Assembly (NCBI GenBank): GCA_024998625.1
Contig: JACOEL010000003.1
Span: forward strand, 62,001 to 126,000
DNA: 64,000 nt
Direction: 5' to 3'
DNA from: Nitrospira sp.
GTDB lineage: Bacteria; Nitrospirota; Nitrospiria; Nitrospirales; Nitrospiraceae
The notes beneath the pieces are model-generated. The model was given only the letters and a program-made list of their open reading frames with translations, did no database searches and had not been told where the DNA came from. Of this stretch, positions 17,442 through 26,323 are shown one piece after another; the stretch's first letter is position 1, and each line of letters begins with the position of its first letter. The position numbers and the translations under genes are program-made.

Positions 17442-19535
17442 TCAAAACCTGAGAGTGACCCATCCCATCACCCGACTGCCGAGTGTGTCGCCCAAAGGAT
17501 GTTCCTTGTGGCGATCGTTCAGGGCGTTAAAGACTGCAATGGCCACCTCGGCCTTGTCGTGCCAGAATCGGTACCCGCTCCGCAGGTTCAGCAGCGTGTA
17601 ACTATCGACCGTCGGACCGGTCGATACGGGCAGCACCGGCGCGAGCGCGCTGAAGAATTCGATCAACGGATAGGTAGCGCTTGCCACGTAATGCACCGCC
17701 ATTTCTGAATTGAAGCCGTTGTCCCAGTCACCGCGGAGGCCCACATTCACTTTCCAGTCCGGGCCGCCGCGTCGAGAGACGCCGGTGAAGGTTTGTCCGA
17801 TCTTCTGGTAGGACACATTCGCAAAGCCGCTGAGCCATCTGGCGGCGAGGAACTCCAGTCCTGCTTCGGTGCCATAGATGTCGGCTTCGCCGCCGTTGAC
17901 GAGCGTGCGCGCGGTGCCGACGGTTTGGAAGTTGATCAGGTCGGAGAGGTGATTGAAGAAGAGGTCGAGCCTGGTCCGGAGCCGGTGTTTCATCCACCAG
18001 CCCTGGTATCCGGCTTCGTAGGAAATGATTTGCTCAGGATTGAGTTTTTGTGAGCCAAACAGCGGGATGGGTGCGAACAGCGGTGGAACGGTCGGCAAGA
18101 TGCGAAGGTCAAGATTCGACTCGAATAGAGTCGAGGGACGGTAGGCGACAGATCCGCTGACGCGAAACGTATGCTCCGGTGTCAGGTTGTAGACGAGGGC
18201 GACACGCGGACTCCAGGTGCCGTTGATTCTCGTGTGCAGGTCGTAGCGAACCCCAGCCACCAGGGTGAGCGTGGGACGTATGTTCCACTCGTCTTGGAGA
18301 TGGACCCCGAGACGATCTTCTCGTCCTAATTCTGAGACGGCACTGCCGTCGACGGTGTTGTAACGATAATTGACGCCATAACTCAGCCGGTTGGCCGAGC
18401 CGAATTCGAGGCTGTGTTGGGCCTCGATGTTATAGGTGTTTGTGGTGAAAGACACATTGGACCCGCCCGTGGCGTTCGTCTGCCGGACAAATTGCGAGAG
18501 GAGCGGGTGCGTGGCGGAGTCGACGGGGATGTCGTTGCCCTGCCACCAGCCGCGCACGGAGAAATTGCGGTACTGGTAATGCACGTCCGTATACCCTTGA
18601 TTGAATTGGGAACGCGGAATCTGGACGTTTGATACGGGGCCGTCGAAGCGATTGGTATCGATGAACCCTCCGGCCACGCGCAAGGTGGCGTCGCCGGAGA
18701 AGGTGTACTGCGTCTGCACGTTGAACTTGTTCGACCGGAAGGCAAGGGCGTCATGGTTGCGCCATTGTTGATTCTGGTCATGGCCGATGGAGAGACGGTA
18801 GTCAAGTTTGCCCGCTGATCCGGCCTGGACGGCGGAACTGGAGATGGTGCCGAGTTCCCCGCCGCCGAACTGCAACGTCGTGCCCTTCATGTCCTGAGCG
18901 GACTTCGTGATGATGTTGATCACCCCGTCGAAGGCATTGAAGCCGTAGACGACAGAGGCGGGCCCTTTCAGTACCTCGATGCGTTTAATCTCCGGGAGGG
19001 TGACCGGAAGCGATTTCCAGAACACGAGGCCTTGGCCGTCGATGTAGATCGAGCGACCGTCCACCATCACGAGAATTTTGTTGGCGAAGAGTTGATTGTC
19101 GCCTCGCGCGCTGACATTGAAGTCCGCCCCGGTGACTTGCATGACATCCAATCCGGGTACGCGGCGGAGAATGGTGGGAATGTCGGTCGCGCCCGAGTGC
19201 CGGATGTCCTCGTCGGTGATGACGTAGACGTTGGAGGGGGCTTGCGAGATGGGTTGCTCGTGGCGAGTGGCAATGCTGACGGTTTCTTCCTCCTTGAGCA
19301 GTTCGAGTTCTTCGCTGGCTGGTGCGGCTGCTGTTGGAGTCGCCAAGGAAAGCGATGCGTCCTGAGCATGAGCGCCGATGGCACCGCAGCAGATCAGGAG
19401 TCCTCCACAAAGGGGAAGGGCGGAGTGCCGCAATCGATGGCTGATCGGTCGCGTCGCCACAGGGCGTTGTTTGGCTGGTGGAGAGGGAGATGGGGCGTGG
19501 TAGACGGTGCCGGGGGGTTGCATCGGAGGGCGCAT
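17442..19535 (-). CDS. TonB-dependent outer-membrane receptor (tandem paralogue)
   Basis: The architecture matches the next gene: signal region (LPLCGGLLICCGAIGAHAQ), conserved ELELLKEEETVSIATR, plug with SNVYVITDEDIRHSG, VMVDGRSIYIDGQG and IEVLKGPASVVYG, then a barrel ending MGWVTLRF. The true start is uncertain. The frame is open to a GTG at 19622, ATGs occur at 19535 and 19520, and none has a good ribosome binding site. A start closer to the signal peptide is also possible. Only 7 bases separate it from the second receptor, so they form one transcript. A perfect 10-base inverted repeat lies 116 bases upstream of the chosen start. Confidence 0.9.
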   Translation of the reverse strand: MRPPMQPPGTVYHAPSPSPPAKQRPVATRPISHRLRHSALPLCGGLLICCGAIGAHAQDASLSLATPTAAAPASEELELLKEEETVSIATRHEQPISQAPSNVYVITDEDIRHSGATDIPTILRRVPGLDVMQVTGADFNVSARGDNQLFANKILVMVDGRSIYIDGQGLVFWKSLPVTLPEIKRIEVLKGPASVVYGFNAFDGVINIITKSAQDMKGTTLQFGGGELGTISSSAVQAGSAGKLDYRLSIGHDQNQQWRNHDALAFRSNKFNVQTQYTFSGDATLRVAGGFIDTNRFDGPVSNVQIPRSQFNQGYTDVHYQYRNFSVRGWWQGNDIPVDSATHPLLSQFVRQTNATGGSNVSFTTNTYNIEAQHSLEFGSANRLSYGVNYRYNTVDGSAVSELGREDRLGVHLQDEWNIRPTLTLVAGVRYDLHTRINGTWSPRVALVYNLTPEHTFRVSGSVAYRPSTLFESNLDLRILPTVPPLFAPIPLFGSQKLNPEQIISYEAGYQGWWMKHRLRTRLDLFFNHLSDLINFQTVGTARTLVNGGEADIYGTEAGLEFLAARWLSGFANVSYQKIGQTFTGVSRRGGPDWKVNVGLRGDWDNGFNSEMAVHYVASATYPLIEFFSALAPVLPVSTGPTVDSYTLLNLRSGYRFWHDKAEVAIAVFNALNDRHKEHPLGDTLGSRVMGWVTLRF

Positions 19536-19650
19536 AGCATACCGTGGGTCCCGTTCCGGCGGTGTCGGGCATGATCGGGCGGAAGAAAAGAACAAGGACC
19601 ATCTGGTTAGAGGTATGCTCACGCAAAAGGCATGCTTGTGGGATTTTCGG

Positions 19651-19692
19651 CGCGCGGATCGCCGATACGTGAATTCTGCGAGGATCCGCGCG
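19651..19692. promoter_or_regulatory. 10-base perfect inverted repeat upstream of TonB receptor genes
   Basis: CGCGCGGATC (19651-19660) and GATCCGCGCG (19683-19692) are perfect inverted copies separated by 22 bases. The element lies between the ribbon-helix-helix gene and the first TonB receptor gene. It could be an operator or an RNA hairpin in the receptor leader. No run of T follows on either strand, so it is not a simple intrinsic terminator. Confidence 0.4.
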
Positions 19693-19749
19693 GTTTGGCC
19701 GCTCTTCGCAGGGGGCGAAGTTGAGAGAGGGGCTCTAGATTCGAGTCGC

Positions 19750-19790
19750 GTATCTAACTAGATACAGGCTGTATGTCTTCAGATACAGGC
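19750..19790. promoter_or_regulatory. palindrome and 21-base-spaced direct repeat, possible operator
   Basis: GTATCT-AACT-AGATAC (19750-19765) is a perfect palindromic pair. AGATACAGGC occurs twice (19760-19769 and 19781-19790), exactly 21 bases apart, about two helical turns. The element overlaps the 3' end of the ribbon-helix-helix gene. The spacing and size would suit paired dimers of a small regulator, but binding is unproven. Confidence 0.3.
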
Positions 19791-20035
19791 GCCCGATTGG
19801 TTTTATTTGCGCGTGGACGACCTGGCTTCAAATCTTGGAGCCGCGGTGAAAAAGGGCGACCATTCTGCGACTCCAGATTGTGGAGGAGATCTTCGATCGC
19901 GGATGAAATGAGGCCGGCCATAGTGGTGCCCGACGTCCAATAGGCGGCATCACGCATGCGTTCCAGAAGTTCGGTCGGCAGGCTGACCGTCATACGTTGG
20001 CGTTTCTGGGATCGCAGATAAATAAATCGATTCAT
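19754..20035 (-). CDS. ribbon-helix-helix (CopG-like) regulator
   Basis: The product is a 93-residue basic protein. The N-terminal part (KRQRMTVSLPTELLERMRDAAYW, then a helix with TMAGLISSAIEDLL) has the strand-helix-helix pattern of ribbon-helix-helix DNA-binding proteins, which bind as dimers. The C-terminal half is Pro/Arg-rich and probably disordered. The ATG at 20035 is preceded at good distance by AAGGAG, which decides the start over an upstream codon at 20095. It lies just upstream of the TonB receptor genes on the same strand, and palindromic repeats occur at its 3' end, so local regulation is plausible. No toxin gene accompanies it. Confidence 0.7.
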   Translation of the reverse strand: MNRFIYLRSQKRQRMTVSLPTELLERMRDAAYWTSGTTMAGLISSAIEDLLHNLESQNGRPFSPRLQDLKPGRPRANKTNRAPVSEDIQPVSS

Positions 20036-20143
20036 GGTGCCACTCCTTTGCACGAAGCTACTGATGTTGAGCGCTTGGCTCGGCGCCTGTGTCATATCGA
20101 TGCGCGAGTTTGTGGCGCAGGGATATGGTCAGTGTAATGAGGT

Positions 20144-20263
20144 TCACCCCTGCGGCGGATGTGTTTCAGGGTGCTGCGGGGCGGCGTCTTTCCATACGGC
20201 AACAATCAAGAGAGCCAACATGCCACTGACTCCGATCAGGAGACCACCCATGACGAGTTCCAT
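20144..20263 (-). CDS. 39-residue single-pass membrane peptide
   Basis: This short gene encodes one transmembrane helix (MGGLLIGVSGMLALLIVAVW) followed by a hydrophilic Pro/His-rich tail (KDAAPQHPETHPPQG). AGGAG sits 6 bases before the ATG. The start lies one base beyond the stop of the 74-residue gene upstream, so its ribosome binding site is inside the end of that gene and coupling is likely. The function is unknown. Small peptides of this type often associate with larger membrane proteins, but no partner is evident. Confidence 0.6.
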   Translation of the reverse strand: MELVMGGLLIGVSGMLALLIVAVWKDAAPQHPETHPPQG

Positions 20264-20264
20264 G

Positions 20265-20489
20265 TCAGGCTCCTTTCTGTACTGAGTAGGTATTTCCGGT
20301 GACCTCAAGAATGGAAAAGCCCTGTACACCCCTGGGAATAGCAACAGCCGTGCCGTAGGTGCCTGAGAAAAAAGTGCTCGCTGATTCCCCCCAACCCTTT
20401 GGGAAATTCTGCATCGGTAGAGCGGTCTGACAAGAACTGTAGTCTTTATCCGTGGGCGCCTCGCGCATCACACCTGTATCGGATTTCAT
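20265..20489 (-). CDS. 74-residue protein of unknown function
   Basis: I do not recognise this product. The C-terminal half (STFFSGTYGTAVAIPRG, then FSILEVTGNTYSVQ) has a strand-rich pattern typical of a folded small protein, and there is one Cys. There is no signal peptide and no clear Shine-Dalgarno sequence. Two copies of ATCCGATAC flank the start codon region. Its stop codon lies one base from the start of the membrane peptide gene, an arrangement that supports it being translated. It may otherwise be a chance frame in a 280-base gap. Confidence 0.45.
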   Translation of the reverse strand: MKSDTGVMREAPTDKDYSSCQTALPMQNFPKGWGESASTFFSGTYGTAVAIPRGVQGFSILEVTGNTYSVQKGA

Positions 20490-20540
20490 TCACCGCGTAT
20501 CGGATTGGATAACGGGCCGAAGCAATGCAGGGAGAGAATC

Positions 20541-21272
20541 TCATGTAGGCAAATACACTCCGGACTGCTTCAAGAGGTGATGAAGCATTCGCTCCAACAA
20601 CGGTTTGTCCTCCTCATTGGTTATGAGGTCGAGCAGGCAGGCGATGGCGTCGTACCAGAGGCCGGATTCGGAATAGCGATAGATCGCGTCACGATCGCAA
20701 GAGGTCCATGTGCATGGCATGCCCAGCGAGCAGGCCTCACTATAGGGGATCCGTTCGATGGTTCCGCCTGCGACAACGTCCCGAGAAGGCTCATCCGGGT
20801 CCACGACCAACGTGACGAACCATCGGTAGGATTCCTGCTCCTTGAATTCAATTCCATATTCCCGAGGCCTGGTACAGTGGATGCCGGCATGAAGAGGTGA
20901 GGGCAGCGCGCGTTCAAGGATAGGCCGAATTCCGCGGGAGTCCACCACTGTAATGGTCATGGCGTGAGTGGTATGCAGAGACAGGTACCAACAGAGCGAC
21001 GGATCGCCTTTGATCGTAAAGCCGACATGATCCGGGACCAAGGCGATCAGCAGAGGAACTCCCGACTCGGCACCCCTGCTCTGCCCGCCGATGCGCGCTC
21101 GCGGCGCATGGTCTTTTCGCGGTTTATATAGGGGCATAGGCACGTCAGGATCCTTGACGAGGCTGGCCGCGCGCCCGTCCGGCAGTGTCGGCGAGAAGCC
21201 GACGGCGCTGCGCCAGCACATCGGCCACGTCATGGCAACGATAACCAACAGGGTGACTCTGAGGTAGAACAT
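20541..21272 (-). CDS. DUF928-type exported protein
   Basis: The 243-residue product has an N-terminal export segment (LRVTLLVIVAMTWPMCW). It has the DUF928 pattern: PRARIGGQSRG, LIALVPDHVGFTIKGDPSLCWYLS, an internal YRWFVTLVVDPDEPSRDVVAGG and a C-terminal GLWYDAIACLLDLI. DUF928 proteins are known mainly from cyanobacteria, where they neighbour CHAT and two-partner-secretion genes, as here. No biochemical function is established. It is paralogous to the next gene upstream and has 40 bases between. Two Cys pairs in the C-terminal half could form disulphides in the periplasm. Confidence 0.82.
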   Translation of the reverse strand: MFYLRVTLLVIVAMTWPMCWRSAVGFSPTLPDGRAASLVKDPDVPMPLYKPRKDHAPRARIGGQSRGAESGVPLLIALVPDHVGFTIKGDPSLCWYLSLHTTHAMTITVVDSRGIRPILERALPSPLHAGIHCTRPREYGIEFKEQESYRWFVTLVVDPDEPSRDVVAGGTIERIPYSEACSLGMPCTWTSCDRDAIYRYSESGLWYDAIACLLDLITNEEDKPLLERMLHHLLKQSGVYLPT

Positions 21273-21311
21273 CTTGCGCCGATCAATAGTTGGACGGACT
21301 CGCGCAACCTG

Positions 21312-22019
21312 TCAGCGCCGGTCGGCCTGGGCCTGCGCAAGATCCCATTCTGCCACGCCATGCAAGCCGACTTGCTTGAGCAAGGCTGCCCGCTGTTTTC
21401 GCAGACTCGTATCACCTGGATCGGAGGTAATGAGATCGCAGAGGCAGGCCATGGCGTCGTACCAAAAACCTGTGGCGGCACTGGTCCTCACTGTTTCCTG
21501 GGTGCAGGTGGTCGTGGCGCCCAATACCATACATTCGCTGAACTCGCAGCGTTCGATCATTCCGCCGGTCACGATATCGCGTGAGGGAGAGTTCTCGTCT
21601 TTGATCACGGAGATATACCACCGGTATTGAGTGTGTGCCTGAAGAGTGAAGCCGAGGTCTTCAAGGTTGACGGCTTGAACACCGGCGTGATTCGGGGGCG
21701 TGATGAACCGTTCAACGAGCGCGTGAATTGATCGCTCATCGATCAGGGTGAATTTAATCGGCAACGCCGTGTGCTTCGAAAGGTACCAGTTCAGAACCGG
21801 ATGTTGCCTGACCGTGATACCGACGTGGTCGGGAACGAGTGCGGCAATAGCGGGGTCTTCTCCTTCGTGGCCTCTCAGCGTCCCACCGATGCGAGCCCTG
21901 GGCATCACTTGCGGAGGCGCCTTGTACATCGGAATGTCCGGTTGTACTTCAGTGCCTGCCGCGATGCTGCTTGCGAACAGGGCCGCAAGCAGCACCGTTG
22001 CGCCTATTTTCCTGGCCAT
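21312..22019 (-). CDS. DUF928-type exported protein (paralogue)
   Basis: The 235-residue product has a clear signal peptide (IGATVLLAALFASSIAAG) and the same blocks as its neighbour: PRARIGGTLRG, IAALVPDHVGITVRQHPVLN, YRWYISVIKDENSPSRDIVTGG and GFWYDAMACLCDLI. The frame is open to 22103, but the ATG at 22019 sits right before the signal peptide and is preferred. It follows the CHAT gene on the same strand after a 160-base gap. A shared periplasmic role with the CHAT protein and the haemagglutinins is suggested by gene order only. Confidence 0.82.
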   Translation of the reverse strand: MARKIGATVLLAALFASSIAAGTEVQPDIPMYKAPPQVMPRARIGGTLRGHEGEDPAIAALVPDHVGITVRQHPVLNWYLSKHTALPIKFTLIDERSIHALVERFITPPNHAGVQAVNLEDLGFTLQAHTQYRWYISVIKDENSPSRDIVTGGMIERCEFSECMVLGATTTCTQETVRTSAATGFWYDAMACLCDLITSDPGDTSLRKQRAALLKQVGLHGVAEWDLAQAQADRR

Positions 22020-22181
22020 GCAGCTATGTGCCCATGTCGTCACGATGTCACGATCTCTTCGTGGTCGTTCGCAGGATCTTACCCATCCGCCTCTCGCCTG
22101 CATGGGCAGGCGTATTTCCCGTGGCCGTACGTTGAGGGTCTAATCGATGGCAATGCCGATGATGAACTTTTCAACATCCTG

Positions 22182-24494
22182 CTAGAGCCAATTGTTTAAC
22201 AACAGAAAGGCCGACCAATACGCCGGATGTTCATAGAGCTGTTCGGACAGTAGCTTCAGCTGTGCAAGCTGCAAAGCACGTGCCTTTGATATCGAGGAGT
22301 CATGCAAGTGACGATAAAATTCTGAAACCAGTTCCGACGACGCTTCATCGTTAATGAACCAGAGGGTTGCGAGGGCACTCCTGGCTCCCGCCTTCACCGC
22401 AATGCCGGCAAGCCCGAGCGCAGCACGGTCGTCGCCGATACCGGTCTGACAGGCGCTCAACGTGAGGAGTTCCAAGGGATCTTGGCGAAAGCGAAGCAGC
22501 CCCACCAGTCGCTCCAACTGCGTCATGGTCAGTCGATCGTCGAATGTCAGCAGAAATGATTGATTCACGTCCGTGGCGAATTGTCCGTGCGTGGCAATGT
22601 GGAGAATGTTGTAGCGGCCATCCTTCAATTCTCCTTCCAGGCGTGGCGTGACAAAGTTGTGGTCGAGGAGTTGCTCGCCCTTGAACAGCGAATGAATGTG
22701 CTCCATCTCTTCGGCGACATGCGGGAGAGGAGGAAAGCCCTGTACCGCCTTGGTCAAACCGCTGGATAGAAGTTGGGCTCTGGATCGATTGATGGGTTGA
22801 GGGTCAGTCAAATCAAGGCCGGGGGTCATTGCGACGGCGTACTGTGCGATAAGGAATTGGTTGCCGTCATGGAGGGCCGACATGGGAACGGTGCGAAGCG
22901 GTCCGTCCGGGACAAAGACCAGCGTGTTGACCTTGAGTTTGCGAAGGTCCCCCAACAGCGGCCGGAGCAACCAGTCATACAATTGCTGAGCATGGGGCAG
23001 GTACTCGCGGGTCGTCCGCTTTTCAAGCATGCGGCGGAAGCTGCGTATCTCGGCGGTCAGCGCAGACGCCGTCACCGGAACAGAGTGTCTTCTGAGACCG
23101 TCCGGGAAGCTCACGAGCAGTTCGGTACGATCGCTGAAAATGATCGGGTAAATGATGGCCGTGGCCGGAGACACGGCATCCAGCTTGGTCAGTCGAGCCT
23201 GTATCTGGTCCACACAATCATCGCGGAAATAATCCCGAAGCTCGGCAGCCTTGTAAGCCTCGATCGCGTCGCGCGCCGCTCTTAAATAGGGGTCGGCTTC
23301 AGAAGCATCGCTCATCAACGCCGCCCGTTGCAGCAGCAGATCGGCCAACTCGAAATACAACGAACGAATCGATCGGTGGTCAGGCTCCAGCGAGGTTTGC
23401 GACGCGAAGGCCACTTCGGCGCGGATCGGTTGCAGGGTGGCCGCCGCCTCTTGATAGGCAGACAATGCGTCATCCAGCTTGCCCAAACGGGTGAGGAGAC
23501 GACCACTTTGCCATTGCCAACGGTAGAGTGATTCAGGCGCACCGGCGGACTGCGCAGCAAAGACAGCTCGTCGGGTGAGTCGGAGGGCTTCATCTAAACG
23601 GCGTTCCCCCTCATAGAGATGGCCGAGGTGCCCATAGGCATAGGAGGCGAGGCGCGTATCGCCGGACTCCCCCGCCGCGGCAACCGCCTCTTGCAGCAGT
23701 GCCGCGGATTGTGTCACCCCGCGCGCATGATCATCCGGCCGCCCCGTCGCAAGGTCGCGATACCCCAAAGCCAGATTGATGAGTTCATCGACCTTGTCGT
23801 GCGAAGCCGGCGTGACTGACAGCTGCTTGTCGGCCTCACTCAAGGCCGCTGCCGCCTCATCAAATCGGTTCAACCGCATCGCCACCCGCGCAGCGTTGAC
23901 GCGAGCGCGCACGAAGAGCATGTACAAATTTTCCTCCGTCGCGCTTGTCGCGCTGTCTTGGAATGCGGCCAGCGCTTCAGGAAGACGGTCCTGTAGCGCT
24001 AGGACAATGCCGAGGTCATTCCGGATCGCCGCCGAAAGCGTTCTGAGATTCCGTGTCTGCGCAATCCCGGCCGCCTGGGACAAATAGTCCGCAGCCGTGT
24101 CGTATTGATGGCTCGTCACATAGGTTTTCCCCAACTCGGAGAGGGTGAGCGTCAGCCATGTGGGATCGCCCATTTTGCGGGCGAGTTGTAAGGCCAATTC
24201 CTGTTGCAGGAAGGCCTGGTTGATATGCCCCAATGCACGCGCTGCGTAAGCGGCATGGGAGAGCGCCTGAATGTGTCCCTTCGCCTGGCCCGCCTGTTCG
24301 TACAGTTGCGCGGCTGCTTTCCAGTCGACGAGCGCCTGCTCCAAAGCGCCCTGCTGCGCAGCGGAGCGGCCTCGCTGCATCAGCTCATCGGCCGACGGCC
24401 CGGCTTCTGTGGCGTATGCCACCGTACCGGAGAGCAGGAGCATGATCCCCAATCTGAGCACCGCCTGAAGTGATCCACGAAGCCGTGATGCCAT
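22182..24494 (-). CDS. exported TPR-CHAT caspase-like protein
   Basis: The 770-residue product starts with a Sec-type signal peptide (AVLRLGIMLLLSGTVAYA). About nine or ten TPR-like helical pairs follow (residues 35-420), then a CHAT domain (about 440-770). The caspase-clan dyad is visible: His636 in LHIATHGQF and Cys682 in LLTLSACQTGIGDDRA. AGIAVKAGARSALATLW also matches the CHAT C-terminal block. CHAT domains belong to the caspase-like peptidases, and some are proven proteases activated through their TPR part. The signal peptide would place this one in the periplasm. It lies 30 bases from the TpsB gene, so control or processing of TPS exoproteins is the natural hypothesis, not yet a demonstrated one. 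Confidence 0.92.
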   Translation of the reverse strand: MASRLRGSLQAVLRLGIMLLLSGTVAYATEAGPSADELMQRGRSAAQQGALEQALVDWKAAAQLYEQAGQAKGHIQALSHAAYAARALGHINQAFLQQELALQLARKMGDPTWLTLTLSELGKTYVTSHQYDTAADYLSQAAGIAQTRNLRTLSAAIRNDLGIVLALQDRLPEALAAFQDSATSATEENLYMLFVRARVNAARVAMRLNRFDEAAAALSEADKQLSVTPASHDKVDELINLALGYRDLATGRPDDHARGVTQSAALLQEAVAAAGESGDTRLASYAYGHLGHLYEGERRLDEALRLTRRAVFAAQSAGAPESLYRWQWQSGRLLTRLGKLDDALSAYQEAAATLQPIRAEVAFASQTSLEPDHRSIRSLYFELADLLLQRAALMSDASEADPYLRAARDAIEAYKAAELRDYFRDDCVDQIQARLTKLDAVSPATAIIYPIIFSDRTELLVSFPDGLRRHSVPVTASALTAEIRSFRRMLEKRTTREYLPHAQQLYDWLLRPLLGDLRKLKVNTLVFVPDGPLRTVPMSALHDGNQFLIAQYAVAMTPGLDLTDPQPINRSRAQLLSSGLTKAVQGFPPLPHVAEEMEHIHSLFKGEQLLDHNFVTPRLEGELKDGRYNILHIATHGQFATDVNQSFLLTFDDRLTMTQLERLVGLLRFRQDPLELLTLSACQTGIGDDRAALGLAGIAVKAGARSALATLWFINDEASSELVSEFYRHLHDSSISKARALQLAQLKLLSEQLYEHPAYWSAFLLLNNWL

Positions 24495-24524
24495 TTCACA
24501 CCCTTTCCGCCGCGGTCGTCTCGT

Positions 24525-26285
24525 TTACAGTGCCTGCACGACGAACTGGAGATGGATGCCGTGATCCTGCAAATTTCCCTCGCCGCCCCGGACGTGATTA
24601 AGTTGCTGGCCCCAGTAGACTTCGAACCGCGCACGTTCTTGGGGCAGAATGGTCCAACGTAATCCGACTCCCACGCTCGCCAACGTGTGAGGATCAGGGG
24701 TGTGCCCTTTGGCGTTCCAGGCCCGTCCGAAATCGACGAATTGGGCGAACTGCAGCCGATCCTCGCCGGAAGCGAATCGGAGCAGGGGAACACGCGATTC
24801 AAATGACGCCAGCACGGCGTCGTCCCGCACGAGCGTGTTTTCCCGATAGCCGCGCACACTGAAGCGTCCGCCGACGGGCATTTGTTCGAGAGGGAAGAGC
24901 CGGTCATTGGCGATCTGCGCGGCCACGCGTCCCAACAACTGGATGCCCCACCATTCCTCTACACGTTTCACCGCCTGAGCTTGGCCCAACCAGGATACAA
25001 ATTGACCGTCCGGCAGAGGCCCGCTATTGATGGTGGCGCCCAGGACGTTCAGTCCGACGCTGAATCGGGACAGGGCGGCAAACACAAAGGAGGGAGATCG
25101 ATGTGTATATTCCTGGCTGAATCGGAGTGCGCTGACGGTGGCCACCCCGGTCGTGGAAGAACCCGGAATGAAGAGTGACGGCAGGCCCGGTACGTCGAAC
25201 GCAGACGTCGTTTTGAGATATAAATGTTCGCCGCTCAGAGAGAGTGCGACCTCGTCGTTCACGGTGCGGTAGACAGGTTGGCGTAGGGCGACACCGATGA
25301 TTTCGGAATCCACATTCAGATCCAAGGAGCGGAAGGGATTCTCGACGACCAGAAAGGCGTTGCGCCGATAGTAGGCCGTGAGGGTCGTCTCGTAGGCATT
25401 GAGCGGCACACTGTAGGACGTATCGATGATGGGGTTCACGCCGTGAGACCGTCCATAGGTGAACATAAATTGGTCGCCGTGACCCGTCACATTCTGGTGC
25501 GCCACCGTCGCGAGCCCACGCTCAGCGCCGACGACCGGCGTTTGATAGTTGTTGAACTCCAGCCAGGCTTTAAAGGGGTTGGCGTCTTTCACGCGTAAGT
25601 TCAGGACGCTTTCACCACGAATGTCTCCCGGTCTCAGCTCGGCATTGATCCGTTCGATGCGCGAATCCTGCTGGAGTAATTGGATTCGTTCCTGGAGCGG
25701 CTGGATGCTGACGGGAGTACCAATGCCGCGCGCCACACGATCGCGCAGATACGAACTGCGGAACCATTGGTTGCCTTCCACGTCGATTCGAGAAAGGGTT
25801 CCTTCGACGATCTGAATGATGATGGTCCCGAAGGTGACATCTTGGTCGGGAATGACGGCCCCGGATGTGAGATATCCTCTATTGACGTATAAGAGGGTGA
25901 GGGCCAGGCGAACCCGCTCTAGATCTTCCGTGGTCAACTCACGATTGCGATAGGGAGCGATGACGTCGGCAATCTCTGCTTCAGAAAACACGGTACTGCC
26001 GGTGACATGAATGTCATGGACGAACACTCGAACGGATCCCAATCTGTTCTCGAACGGCCTTTGCGGCGCGGGCGACACCTCCGGAAGGATTGGGCTCGGG
26101 GGAGGAGTCTCCGGCGCTTTGAATTCTTCCCTCAACGGAGCAGGAGGTTTCCCCGACCGGCCGGTCGGATCAAAAATCGGAGGAAGCGGCGGCGTGACCT
26201 GTGCCGTGGCCGGAACTTTCATGAGGCAGATGCCCACTAAAACACCTATGCACAAAGGTCGGATATTAAAGATCCCGCAATGCAA
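24525..26285 (-). CDS. ShlB/FhaC/HecB-type two-partner secretion transporter (TpsB)
   Basis: TpsB proteins are Omp85-type barrels that export their TpsA partner across the outer membrane. This one is 586 residues. An export segment and a Pro-rich linker precede a first POTRA (about 88-165: VHDIHVTGSTVFSEAEIAD, LYVNRGYLTSGAVIPDQDV), then a second POTRA with IEGNQWF-like DVEGNQWFRSSYLRDRV. The barrel carries the essential loop-6 VRGY motif (GRFSVRGYRENTLVRDD, near residue 475). The start is a TTG at 26285 with GGAAG upstream; a later TTG or GTG is possible. It lies 38 bases from the last TpsA gene and is the only TpsB for three TpsA genes. Confidence 0.93.
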   Translation of the reverse strand: MHCGIFNIRPLCIGVLVGICLMKVPATAQVTPPLPPIFDPTGRSGKPPAPLREEFKAPETPPPSPILPEVSPAPQRPFENRLGSVRVFVHDIHVTGSTVFSEAEIADVIAPYRNRELTTEDLERVRLALTLLYVNRGYLTSGAVIPDQDVTFGTIIIQIVEGTLSRIDVEGNQWFRSSYLRDRVARGIGTPVSIQPLQERIQLLQQDSRIERINAELRPGDIRGESVLNLRVKDANPFKAWLEFNNYQTPVVGAERGLATVAHQNVTGHGDQFMFTYGRSHGVNPIIDTSYSVPLNAYETTLTAYYRRNAFLVVENPFRSLDLNVDSEIIGVALRQPVYRTVNDEVALSLSGEHLYLKTTSAFDVPGLPSLFIPGSSTTGVATVSALRFSQEYTHRSPSFVFAALSRFSVGLNVLGATINSGPLPDGQFVSWLGQAQAVKRVEEWWGIQLLGRVAAQIANDRLFPLEQMPVGGRFSVRGYRENTLVRDDAVLASFESRVPLLRFASGEDRLQFAQFVDFGRAWNAKGHTPDPHTLASVGVGLRWTILPQERARFEVYWGQQLNHVRGGEGNLQDHGIHLQFVVQAL

Positions 26286-26323
26286 TTCGACTTCCTATCC
26301 GCCGGAACGCCAGGCTCAAGAGG

